Assembly (NCBI GenBank): GCA_002862305.1
Contig: PKCS01000069.1
Coordinates: forward strand, 1 to 49,632
Source: Phycisphaerae bacterium
GTDB taxonomy: Bacteria; Planctomycetota; Phycisphaerae; Phycisphaerales; SM1A02
Reading direction: 5' to 3'
DNA length: 49,632 nucleotides
Part shown: in pieces, positions 42,141-49,632 of the stretch
How positions within the stretch are numbered: the first letter of the stretch is position 1
Layout: every line of letters starts with the position of its first letter
The notes under the pieces: model-generated
What the model was told of the DNA's origin: nothing
The model's input: only the letters and a program-made list of their open reading frames with translations
The model's database searches: none
Program-made: the position numbers and the translations under genes

Positions 42141-42437
42141 GGACTGGCACTCGGTCCGTGGACGAGCCACGGTGGCTTGAAGGGCAGTCGGCAGCGTGGC
42201 TTCCGGTGGCGGGGGCCATCCGACCCTTCGGGCGTCAGCGATCTCGAATTCCCGTCCTTCCAAGGGACATCCGACCGACGATATTAGTCGGCATCTGGTT
42301 CGAACATCTTCATATATGTCTTTTGGTTATCAGACTAGAAACCCGTTTCTGGCCCCTTGGACGCCCTCAGGACGGTGTTCAGGTAGGATCATTCCCAGCG
42401 TTCTTGATTCACCCATGCCAGGAGCCGGTCGCCGATC
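42141..42437. other. AT-rich divergent intergenic region
   Basis: About 300 bp with an A+T-rich patch (42278-42350) that stands out from the GC-rich surroundings. It holds the inverted repeats CCGAC-N7-GTCGG (42275-42291) and AGAAAC-CC-GTTTCT (42337-42350) and a palindrome CATATATG (42311-42318). TAATAT on the minus strand (42281-42286) could be a -10 for the phosphodiesterase, and TAGGAT (42384-42389) a -10 for the lipoprotein gene. Confidence 0.4.
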
Positions 42438-42968
42438 ATGCGTCTGCCTCATCGAACCACCACCTTGCTCCTGGCTGCAGCCCTGTGCGGGGCGGGCTGC
42501 TCCGGCGCCTCGAGGAATCCCGCCTCGTCGAACGCCTCCATGGGTCCTGATGACCGCTTCGCCACGAGGGTCCTGAGTCCCGGGGAGTCCCGAGAGGTCA
42601 TCCAGATCCTCAGGGATTCCGTGGATGGTCCCACCGGGGATCCGGCTCGGCCGGCTCGGTACGGGGTCCGCTGGGAGGACGTCCGCGCCGCCGCCGCCCA
42701 CGCCGGCAGCAAGCTGGAGCTGGCGATCCTCAGCGTCGAGGAGTCCGACGAGGGGCGGACCAAGCGGATCAACATGGTCTCGATCGGAAGCGTGCCCGCG
42801 ACCCTCACCGTGTGCCGTGCACCCGCCCCGACGGTCTACGAGGCGACCGCCACCGCCGGCCTCTTCGATGAACGTGTCGAGCTGGCCTCGTCCCTGGTCA
42901 GCAGGTTCAACGAATCCATGCGCCTGTTCGGTGCCAAGCCCTCCTGGCCCCCGCTTCGCAACGACTGA
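42438..42968 (+). CDS. Small lipoprotein, unknown function
   Basis: A 176-aa protein with a clear lipoprotein signal: basic start, hydrophobic TLLLAAALCGAG and lipidated C21. The mature part is mixed alpha/beta, with ALAILSVEES-type strands and no motif I recognise. The ATG follows a far-placed AGGAG (about 15 nt). Its 3' end converges on gatA with 8 bases between stops. It may be processed by the LspA encoded at 17.2 kb. Confidence 0.7.
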   Translation: MRLPHRTTTLLLAAALCGAGCSGASRNPASSNASMGPDDRFATRVLSPGESREVIQILRDSVDGPTGDPARPARYGVRWEDVRAAAAHAGSKLELAILSVEESDEGRTKRINMVSIGSVPATLTVCRAPAPTVYEATATAGLFDERVELASSLVSRFNESMRLFGAKPSWPPLRND

Positions 42969-42976
42969 GGCATGGC

Positions 42977-44452
42977 TCAGACGCAGGGCACCCGTTCGTA
43001 GCCGAACTCGACCAGGCGTTCCAGGGAACGTGCCGCCCCCAGCAACGTGGCTTCGTCGAATGCCCTGGCCTGGAGCTGCAGCCCGATCGGCAGGCCGCCC
43101 CCGTCCGTGCCACCGAGTCCGATGGGGATCGATACCCCGCAGATGCCGGCCATGTTCGCGTTCACGGTGTACACGTCGCAGAGGTACATGGACATCGGAT
43201 CGAGCTTCGAACCCAGCTTGAACGCCGTGGTGGGAGCGGTCGGCCCCAGCAGCACGTCGCATGACTCGAACGCCCGGTCGAATTCCTCCTTGATCAGCCG
43301 CCTGACCTGGAGGGCCCGGTTGTAGTAGGCGTCGTAGTAGCCGGAGCTCAGCACGTAGGTGCCCAGCATGATCCTTCGCTGGACCTCCTCTCCGAACCCT
43401 TCCGCCCTCGAGGCCGCGTAGAGCTCGTCGACCGAGGCCGTGGCTCGATCCGTGCGGTGTCCGTAGCGGATCCCGTCGAAGCGCGCGAGGTTGCTCGAGG
43501 CCTCCGCCGGTGCGATCACGTAGTAGGTCGAGATCCCCTTGTCGGTGAGCGGAAGATCCACCTCCACGACCGTCGCCCCGCCGGACCTGGCCCGTTCGAT
43601 CACTTCCTCGACCCCGCGTGCGACGTCCGGCTCGTTGCTCCCCGGATCCATGTACTGCACCGGCACCCCGATCCGGAGGCCCTCCAGCGGGACCTCCCCG
43701 ATCCGGCAATCCTCGCACGTCCCCTCCACCGAGGTCGAGTCCAGTCGGTCGAAGCCACCGATGACCTCGAGGGCGAGCGCCGCATCCGAGACCGACCGGG
43801 TGAAGGGTCCGATCTGGTCGAGGCTGGATCCGAAGGCCACCAGTCCGTACCGGCTCACCCGCCCGTAGCTGGGCTTGAGGCCCACGCACCCGCACATCGA
43901 TGCCGGCTGACGTATCGACCCGCCGGTGTCCGAACCCAGGGCGAGCGGTACCAGCCCCGCCCCGACCGCGGCGGCGCTGCCTCCGCTCGATCCCCCCGGC
44001 ACCCTTGCCGGATCCCATGGATTCCTGACCGCACCGAAGTAGCAGGTCTCCGTCGAGGAACCCATGGCGAACTCGTCGCAGTTGGTGTGGCCGACCGGGA
44101 TCGCGCCGGCGGACCGGAGTCGTTCGACCACCGTCGAGTCGAACGGGGACCGGTAGCCCTCGAGCATGCGTGAGCCGCAGCAGAGCGTGCCTTCGGTGGT
44201 GGCGATGTTGTCCTTGATGCCGACGGGAACCCCCGCCAGGACTCCCGGATCCTCTCCCTTCGCGACCATCCGGTCGATCCGCCCGGCCGCGGCGAGCGCT
44301 TCCTCGTGGAACACGTCCCGAAAGGAGTTGGTCCGTTCGTTCTCCCGGTCGATCCTCGCCAGGGTCTCGGTGATCACCTCGACGGCGGTCCTGGTTCCCG
44401 ACCGGACCGCGTCCCGTATCCCGTGGCAGGATTCGAATCGTCCGTCGCTCAT
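42977..44452 (-). CDS. gatA: Asp-tRNA(Asn)/Glu-tRNA(Gln) amidotransferase subunit A
   Basis: A 491-aa amidase that frees ammonia from glutamine for transamidation of mischarged tRNAs. The Ser-cisSer-Lys triad is visible: K80 in GIKDN, S155 in PGGSSGGSA and S179 in [11 protein letters not shown]. Length is standard. The ATG overlaps the gatC stop as ATGA. gatB is not in the window, so the third subunit is encoded elsewhere. Confidence 0.96.
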   Translation of the reverse strand: MSDGRFESCHGIRDAVRSGTRTAVEVITETLARIDRENERTNSFRDVFHEEALAAAGRIDRMVAKGEDPGVLAGVPVGIKDNIATTEGTLCCGSRMLEGYRSPFDSTVVERLRSAGAIPVGHTNCDEFAMGSSTETCYFGAVRNPWDPARVPGGSSGGSAAAVGAGLVPLALGSDTGGSIRQPASMCGCVGLKPSYGRVSRYGLVAFGSSLDQIGPFTRSVSDAALALEVIGGFDRLDSTSVEGTCEDCRIGEVPLEGLRIGVPVQYMDPGSNEPDVARGVEEVIERARSGGATVVEVDLPLTDKGISTYYVIAPAEASSNLARFDGIRYGHRTDRATASVDELYAASRAEGFGEEVQRRIMLGTYVLSSGYYDAYYNRALQVRRLIKEEFDRAFESCDVLLGPTAPTTAFKLGSKLDPMSMYLCDVYTVNANMAGICGVSIPIGLGGTDGGGLPIGLQLQARAFDEATLLGAARSLERLVEFGYERVPCV

Positions 44453-44763
44453 GACCCCTCACCAAGCACCTTCGGGACCGCGATGTAGTCCCCCTCGCGC
44501 CGTGGTGCGTTCCGAAGCACCGCCTCGACCGGCAGCGGCTCGACTGGTTCGTCCTCCGCGAGCCGATTGTTCACCGGCAGGGGGTGAGCCATGGGTTCCA
44601 CGGACTCCACGTCGAGGCTCCCCAGGTTCTCGATGTGCGCGAGGACCGACGAGAGCTGCTCGGAGTACAGCTCGACCTGCTCCGGCTGGAGTTCCAGCCG
44701 GGCCAGGCGCGCGACCTTTCGTACCTCGCTCTCGCTCAGGCGGCGTGGTTCCGGGGTGCTCAT
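44449..44763 (-). CDS. gatC: Asp-tRNA(Asn)/Glu-tRNA(Gln) amidotransferase subunit C
   Basis: A 104-aa protein that wraps around GatA and holds the GatCAB complex together. ESEVRKVARLARLEL, the helix EQLSSVLAHIENL and the C-terminal LRNAPRREGDYIAVPKVL are typical. There is no Shine-Dalgarno: TACCCT ends 7 nt before the ATG, suggesting a leaderless message. The stop overlaps gatA by four bases. Confidence 0.95.
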   Translation of the reverse strand: MSTPEPRRLSESEVRKVARLARLELQPEQVELYSEQLSSVLAHIENLGSLDVESVEPMAHPLPVNNRLAEDEPVEPLPVEAVLRNAPRREGDYIAVPKVLGEGS

Positions 44764-44816
44764 GCCCTAGAGGGTAGCGGGTCGGACGCAAACGCGACTT
44801 CGGGGGTCCCGGAGGC

Positions 44817-44822
44817 TACACT
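44817..44822 (+). promoter_or_regulatory. -10 element TACACT for the RND efflux operon
   Basis: TACACT lies about 50 nt before the adaptor start codon, the same hexamer as at the tRNA and tatA promoters. No clear -35. Confidence 0.4.
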
Positions 44823-44871
44823 GCCCGACTCGGGGACCTCTTCCACCCCCCGACTCGATGGACGCCCCAGC

Positions 44872-46185
44872 ATGCCCCCGAGACAGAATCCTGCAAGCAT
44901 CGTGTTCCGGTCCCTGGTCGTGGTCCTCCTCCTGGGCCTGGGGGTCGGGGTGGCCTACTGGTTGTTCTCCACCAGTCCGGTGCCGCCCTCCTCCGTACGC
45001 CCCGACACCCGCAGGACCGTCGACGTGGTCGAGGTCTCCCCGGTCCCGGTCCTGCGGCCCTGGATCGGGTACGGGCTGTCCTCCGCGGAGGTGAGCGAGG
45101 ACGTGCCCGCCGAGGTGTCCTCGATCGTCACCGTGCTGCCACCGGGGATCAAGCCCGGGAACCCCGTCTCGAAGGGTGAACTCCTGGCCAGGCTCGACGA
45201 AGGAGATTTCCGCAGGCAGTACGAGATCGCGGAGCGATCCATCAACGAGATCGCGGCCCGCTTCGACCAGCTCGACATCGAGGAACGCAGCGCCCGGAGG
45301 ATGGTCGAACTCGGGCAGCAGGACGTCGAGATCGTGAAGGACGAACTGAAGCGCATCGAGTCCGCCCGCGACGAGGGAGCGGCCAATCCGAGGGAAGTCG
45401 ACCTGGTCCGGCAGCGGCTCGTCCAGTCCGAGACCGCACTGACCTCCGCGCAGAGCATGCTCGACGGGGTGCCCGTGACCCGTCGCCTGCTCGACAACCA
45501 GAAGGCCGCGCAGGTCGCGAGTCGCGACCTGGCGCTCCGGAACCTCGAACGCTGCACGATTCGGAGCGCCATCGACGGGGTCCTGGAGGTCGTCGACATC
45601 GAGCTCGGGGAGCGGGTCGGCCCCGGGCAGCGACTCGCCCGCATCGTCAACCTCTCCGAAGTGGTGGTCGAGGTCAGGCTGCCGGTCTCCGCTCGCGCCT
45701 CGGTCTCGATCGGCAACGAGGTCGAACTGACGGCCCGTGGCGCCTCGGAACGACGCTGGTCGGGAGCCGTCTCGAGGATCTCGCCGGTCGACGATCCCGC
45801 CAACCGGACCATGGGGGTGTACGTCGACATCGACCAGTCGCCGGCCCCGGCCGCCGGCGCGCAGCTGGTCCCCGGCACCTTCCTCCAGGCCACGGTGAAC
45901 TCCACCTACCCCGTACCCCGGCTCATGCTGCCCAGCACCTCGGTCAAGAACGACCGCATCTGGCTCGTCGACGACGACAGCGAGATCATCTCGCTCCCGG
46001 TCGAGGTCGCGTTCCCGATCGAGCTTCCCGGTGGTGACGGTACCCGGTTCCTGGTGCTTGAGGGCGACCTGCCCACCGGTTCCCGGGTGCTGGTCCACGC
46101 CGAACAGAGCCCCTCCATCGGCACCGAGGTCGACTACAACGTCATCGATCCCGCGGCCGGTCGCGACGACGGAGCAGGCTCGTGA
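44872..46185 (+). CDS. RND efflux periplasmic adaptor (HlyD/MFP family)
   Basis: A 437-aa protein with one N-terminal membrane helix (VFRSLVVVLLLGLGVGVAYWLF). The lipoyl/barrel-sandwich halves (VSSIVTVLPPGIKPGNPVSKGELLARLDE and IRSAIDGVLEVVDIELGERVGPGQRLARIVNL) flank a long alpha-helical hairpin (about 105-220). A beta-barrel domain follows with VEVRLPVS. It would connect the inner-membrane pump to an outer-membrane channel; no TolC-type gene is visible nearby. Its stop overlaps the permease GTG (GTGA), so the two are made together. The ribosome site is weak. Confidence 0.9.
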   Translation: MPPRQNPASIVFRSLVVVLLLGLGVGVAYWLFSTSPVPPSSVRPDTRRTVDVVEVSPVPVLRPWIGYGLSSAEVSEDVPAEVSSIVTVLPPGIKPGNPVSKGELLARLDEGDFRRQYEIAERSINEIAARFDQLDIEERSARRMVELGQQDVEIVKDELKRIESARDEGAANPREVDLVRQRLVQSETALTSAQSMLDGVPVTRRLLDNQKAAQVASRDLALRNLERCTIRSAIDGVLEVVDIELGERVGPGQRLARIVNLSEVVVEVRLPVSARASVSIGNEVELTARGASERRWSGAVSRISPVDDPANRTMGVYVDIDQSPAPAAGAQLVPGTFLQATVNSTYPVPRLMLPSTSVKNDRIWLVDDDSEIISLPVEVAFPIELPGGDGTRFLVLEGDLPTGSRVLVHAEQSPSIGTEVDYNVIDPAAGRDDGAGS

Positions 46186-49100
46186 GCCTGCCCGCATTCG
46201 GCGTCCGCAACCCCGTTCCCGCGAACCTGCTCATGGTCGCCGCCCTGGTGATCGGGGTCTACTCCGCCCTCACCATGCGACGCGAGTTCTTCCCGGAGGT
46301 CGAGTCCCAGGCGGCCTACATCATCGCCGAGTATCCGGGTGCGACTCCCGAGGAGATCGAGGAGTCGATCGTCTACAAGCTCGAGGACTCCCTGGTCGGG
46401 ATCGACGAGATCAAGCAGATCAAGACCACCGTCCGCGAGGGTTCCGCCTCCATCGTCACCGAGTTCGAGGACGGGGTGAACGTCCCCAAGGTCCTCGACG
46501 AGATCGAGCGGGTGGTCGATCAGCTCCAGGACCTGCCCGCCGACGCGGAGCGACTCCGGGTCACGGAGATGATCCCCAACATGCCGGTCATCCAGCTGAA
46601 CCTCTGGGGAGACGCCAGCGAGGAGGAGCTGAAGCGAGGGATACGCCGGATCAAGCAGGACCTCGAGTCCCTGCCGAGGATGGGCTCCCTCATGGAGAGC
46701 GGGGTCCGCGAGTACGAGGTCTCAGTGCAGGTCGACTTCGACTCCCTCCTGCAGAACGGACTCTCGATGCCGATGGTCTCCCGTGCGATCTCGGCCTGGA
46801 TGAACGACCTTCCCAGCGGGGTGCTGAAGACCGACGAAGGGAACATCAACGTCCGGACGGTCGGGGTCGGGGTCCGGGCCGACGCCATCGCGGGGATCAC
46901 CCTGCGGGCCGATCCCGACGGTTCGGTCCTCACCGTAGGGGACGTCGCCGAGGTCCGGGAGGGATACGTGGACGCGGACATCGTCCAGCGCTTCAACGAG
47001 CTCCCGGGCGTGAACCTGACCATATTCCGCGAAGGCAGCCAGGACGCCATCGAGATCGCCGACATGGCGAAGGCCTATGTCGCCGGTCGCACCCAGCAGC
47101 CGTTCGACGGCTCGCTGTTCGACCGCTGGTTCGAGAGGCCGAACTGGCGGGCGTGGTCGATCGGGGCCGAGAACCCCGACAAGCTCCCCGGGACCCTGAC
47201 CACCAGCACGGACCTCGCCCGGTTCATCGAGGGCCGGCTCGACCTCCTCAAGCGCAACGCCCTCCAGGGTGCGGGGCTGGTCTTCCTCGCGCTGTTCCTG
47301 GTCCTGAACATCAGGACCTCGATCTGGGTCATGGTCGGCCTCACCACCGCCATCTGCGGCACCCTGGTGGCCATGTACTTCGGCGGGATCACCCTCAACC
47401 TGCTGACCATGTTCGGGCTCCTGGTCACCCTGGGAATGCTCACCGACGACGCGATCGTCGTGGCGGAGAACATCCAGGCCGAGACCGACAAGGGAGGTGA
47501 CCCGCAGGAGGCCTCCATCAAGGCCGCCAACCAGGTGGCCTGGCCCGTGCTGGGGACGGTGTCCACCTCCATAGTCGCCTTCCTGCCCCTGATGTTCGTC
47601 AAGGGGCAGATCGGCGAGTTGCTGGGTGCCCTCCCCCTGGTCGTGCTCTGTGCGCTCAGCGCGAGCTACATCGAGTCCATCCTGATCCTCCCCAGTCACA
47701 TGGCCCACTCCGTCCGCCGGCGCCGGGCAAAGCAACCCGGCCGGATCATGGACGCGCTGGAACGCGCCTGCGCGTGGCGTGACCGACGGGTGCTTGGAGC
47801 GGCCATCGAGGCCTACTCACGGTTCACCGCACGGGCGTTGCGGTATCGCTACATCACCACCGCCGCGGCCCTCTGCCTGCTGATGATCTCGCTGGGCATG
47901 GTGCTCGGCCGGCGGGTACCCTTCGTCTTCCTGCCGGTGAGCGATGCCGAGAACCTCCTGGTGGACGTACGCATGCCGACCGGCGTTTCCATCGAGGACA
48001 CTGGTGCCTTCGTCTCGCGGATCGAGTCCGCGGCACGGTCCCAGCCGGAGACGTCCTCGGTCTCCACCATCCTCGGGACCTCCTTCGACGTGGCGTCCGG
48101 CCAGATGAGCCCGAGCAACGCGACCTCCGGCCAGATCTTCCTGGAGCTCAAGCCGATCGAGCAACGCAACCGCTCCAGCGAGCAGGTCGTCGACTCCATA
48201 CGGTCCGCCCTCGGCGACACCTCCGAGGCGGAGGAGGTTTCCTTCACGGTCCTCGACGGCGGGCCCGGGGGACAGGACATCACGATCCAGGTCTCGAGCG
48301 AGAACCTCGAGGCACGACTCGGCGCGGTGGCCGCGGTCGAGGAACTCCTCGCGAGGTTCCAGGGCGTCTACGGGATCAGCAACGACGAGGTGCTCGGACA
48401 GAGGGAGATCCAGGTGCGCCTGCTGCCGGGTGCGGCCGGCCTCGGCTTCACGGTCGAGGACCTCTCCCAGCAGCTTCGGGCCGCGCTCTACGGATTCGAG
48501 GCCCACGTCTTCAGCGCCGACCGGGAGGACATCGACGTCCGGGTCCAGCTTGGCCCGGACTCCCGTGATCGATTGATGGACCTGGAGCAGATGTGGGTCC
48601 TCTCACCGGCCCAGCAGCTCACGCCGCTCTCCGAGGTGGCGACCCTGGAGGAATCGACCGGCTACTCGACGATCCAGCGGATCGATCGGGAGCGAACCAT
48701 CACGGTCACCGCGGATACCGATGCCTCGACCAGCCCCGAGGAGGTCTACCGCGAGATGATCGCACCCCTGGGCCAGATAGAGGACGACTGGCCCGGCGTC
48801 ACCCTCAAGGCCGGGGGGCGGCAGGCGGACGTCACCGAGGCATTCTCCACCCTGCCAGTCGCGTTCTCGGCCGCGGTCCTCATGATCTACATCATCCTGG
48901 CGTGGCTGTTCGCCAGCTACACCCAGCCCATCGCGGTGATGATCGCCATCCCCTTCGGGTTCATCGGGGTCATCTGGGGTCACTACCTGCTCGGATTCGA
49001 GCTGACCTTCCTGAGCCTGATCGGCACCGTCGCCCTCGCCGGCATCGTGGTGAACAATTCACTGATCCTGGTCGACTTCTTCAATCACTATCGCCTGGCG

Positions 49101-49433
49101 GGGCTGCCTCTCATCGAGGCGCTGCTGGAGTCGGGGAGGCGCCGCCTGCGACCGATCGTGCTCACCACCGCGACCACCGTCCTGGGACTGTCACCCCTCA
49201 TGCTCGAGCAGTCCTTCCAGGCCCGCTTCCTCATCCCCATGGCCATCTCAATCACCGCGGGCCTCGTGTCCTCCACGGTGCTCACCCTGGTGGTCCTCCC
49301 CGCGATCATCGTGATCCTCGACGACATCCAGAGGATCCTGTACCGACTCTGGTTCGGCCGTGATCGCGACGAGGACCCCGCGGATCCGGATTCGCTCAAC
49401 CGGTCCGCAGGGGCGGGCGGTCCCGTCGGCTGA
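46182..49433 (+). CDS. RND-family efflux permease (AcrB/HAE1-like)
   Basis: A 1083-aa proton-driven transporter with the two-fold repeat of RND pumps: helix 1 near the N-terminus, a large porter domain, then helices 2-6, and the same again. The proton-relay aspartates D422-D423 sit in LGMLTDDAIVVAENI of helix 4, and the C-terminal repeat has LAGIVVNNSLILVDFFN. Between the first porter domain and helix 2 there is an extra segment of about 30 residues (around FDGSLFDRWFERPNWRAW) not found in typical members. The GTG start overlaps the adaptor stop. The 3' end overlaps the convergent NIF3 gene by 38 bp. Substrate unknown; drug or lipid export is likely. Confidence 0.93.
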   Translation: MSLPAFGVRNPVPANLLMVAALVIGVYSALTMRREFFPEVESQAAYIIAEYPGATPEEIEESIVYKLEDSLVGIDEIKQIKTTVREGSASIVTEFEDGVNVPKVLDEIERVVDQLQDLPADAERLRVTEMIPNMPVIQLNLWGDASEEELKRGIRRIKQDLESLPRMGSLMESGVREYEVSVQVDFDSLLQNGLSMPMVSRAISAWMNDLPSGVLKTDEGNINVRTVGVGVRADAIAGITLRADPDGSVLTVGDVAEVREGYVDADIVQRFNELPGVNLTIFREGSQDAIEIADMAKAYVAGRTQQPFDGSLFDRWFERPNWRAWSIGAENPDKLPGTLTTSTDLARFIEGRLDLLKRNALQGAGLVFLALFLVLNIRTSIWVMVGLTTAICGTLVAMYFGGITLNLLTMFGLLVTLGMLTDDAIVVAENIQAETDKGGDPQEASIKAANQVAWPVLGTVSTSIVAFLPLMFVKGQIGELLGALPLVVLCALSASYIESILILPSHMAHSVRRRRAKQPGRIMDALERACAWRDRRVLGAAIEAYSRFTARALRYRYITTAAALCLLMISLGMVLGRRVPFVFLPVSDAENLLVDVRMPTGVSIEDTGAFVSRIESAARSQPETSSVSTILGTSFDVASGQMSPSNATSGQIFLELKPIEQRNRSSEQVVDSIRSALGDTSEAEEVSFTVLDGGPGGQDITIQVSSENLEARLGAVAAVEELLARFQGVYGISNDEVLGQREIQVRLLPGAAGLGFTVEDLSQQLRAALYGFEAHVFSADREDIDVRVQLGPDSRDRLMDLEQMWVLSPAQQLTPLSEVATLEESTGYSTIQRIDRERTITVTADTDASTSPEEVYREMIAPLGQIEDDWPGVTLKAGGRQADVTEAFSTLPVAFSAAVLMIYIILAWLFASYTQPIAVMIAIPFGFIGVIWGHYLLGFELTFLSLIGTVALAGIVVNNSLILVDFFNHYRLAGLPLIEALLESGRRRLRPIVLTTATTVLGLSPLMLEQSFQARFLIPMAISITAGLVSSTVLTLVVLPAIIVILDDIQRILYRLWFGRDRDEDPADPDSLNRSAGAGGPVG

Positions 49434-49632
49434 TCATGATCTTCGGGGCGGAGGTACCCAGTTCGAGCTGGATCCGGCGGGACAGCTCGGGGAGGTAGCA
49501 CCGTTCCGTCTCGGTGTGACCCACCAGCACCACGGTGCAGCCCGAGGCCTGGGCCTTGAGCAGGTCGTGGTGGCTCATCTCGCCCGTGATGAAGACCGTG
49601 CAGCCCTGCTCGATCGACTGGTCCAGCAGGGA
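49396..49632 (-). CDS. NIF3 / GTP cyclohydrolase I type 2-like protein (C-terminal part only)
   Basis: The frame is open to the window edge, so only the last 78 residues are seen. ITGEMSHHDLLKAQASG followed by VVLVGHTETERCYLPELSRRI is the conserved C-terminal metal-site region of NIF3 proteins (compare the family pattern TGE-x-x-HH and GH-x-x-TE). These are toroidal di-metal proteins of uncertain function. The last 38 bp overlap the 3' end of the RND permease gene on the other strand. Confidence 0.85.
   Translation of the reverse strand, partial: SLLDQSIEQGCTVFITGEMSHHDLLKAQASGCTVVLVGHTETERCYLPELSRRIQLELGTSAPKIMISRRDRPPLRTG

Noticed and set aside
1-49632. Mobile element, prophage, defence island or biosynthetic cluster
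   Set aside because: No transposase, integrase, phage structural gene, nuclease/effector pair, CRISPR array or assembly-line enzyme was found; the genes are mostly housekeeping or typical planctomycete families.

Overview
The window is a GC-rich, gene-dense piece of a bacterial chromosome. The gene content points to the phylum Planctomycetota, probably class Phycisphaerae. The evidence is an adjacent pair of planctomycete cytochrome/PSD1 (DUF1549/DUF1553) and DUF1501 genes, two secreted enzymes ending in dockerin-like calcium-loop repeats (GDLD.DG.V...DL..LL..W), two DUF1573 genes, and many exported or membrane proteins. This assignment is inferred from protein families; no rRNA gene is present. 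I see no insertion sequence, prophage, CRISPR array or rRNA operon. It reads as ordinary chromosomal backbone with some lineage-specific genes.

Layout. 1-9.3 kb: the end of a membrane-anchored ATP-grasp gene, a GH16 glycoside hydrolase with dockerin-like tail, tRNA-Val(CAC), a GTPase/DUF2868 membrane pair, tatA and a lytic transglycosylase (mltA). 9.3-19.3 kb: a zinc-ribbon membrane protein, a UbiD-family decarboxylase, an ABC exporter pair, proC, accA, a DksA-like protein with a histone-H1-like lysine tail, lspA, truB, then tRNA-Ser(GGA) and tRNA-Pro(GGG) closed by a clear terminator. 19.3-29.3 kb: the PSD1/DUF1501 pair, a DUF1573 lipoprotein, a PDZ protein, an S10 carboxypeptidase-like enzyme and a GSDH-type sugar dehydrogenase with dockerin-like tail. 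29.3-38.2 kb: a Kup potassium transporter, a second DUF1573 protein, tsaB, an HDOD/histidine-kinase-like protein followed by a receiver-like/GAF protein, psd, and a membrane-anchored HTH protein. 38.6-49.6 kb: mutY, a 7TM-HD phosphodiesterase, a small lipoprotein, gatC-gatA, an RND efflux adaptor-permease pair, and the end of a NIF3-family gene.

How the genes work together. Translational coupling by 4-base ATGA/GTGA overlaps or a 1-base overlap is frequent: DUF2868-GTPase, UbiD-zinc ribbon, ABC ATPase-permease, dksA-like-lspA, gatC-gatA, and RND adaptor-permease. The exported PSD1/DUF1501, GH16, GSDH and S10 proteins suggest a heterotroph that degrades polysaccharides and proteins. The most unusual unit is the 33.3-36.7 kb signalling pair. 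Its HDOD kinase-like protein has Arg where the phosphoacceptor His is expected, and its partner has a degenerate receiver domain plus a GAF-like domain carrying a Cys/His cluster. A second theme is promoter architecture: TACACT-like -10 elements recur in front of tRNAs and genes, and several genes without a Shine-Dalgarno sequence have a TAnnnT hexamer 6-8 nt before the start codon, which suggests leaderless transcripts. Start codons were chosen from Shine-Dalgarno sequences, overlaps and homologous N-termini read by eye; no alignment or search was run.
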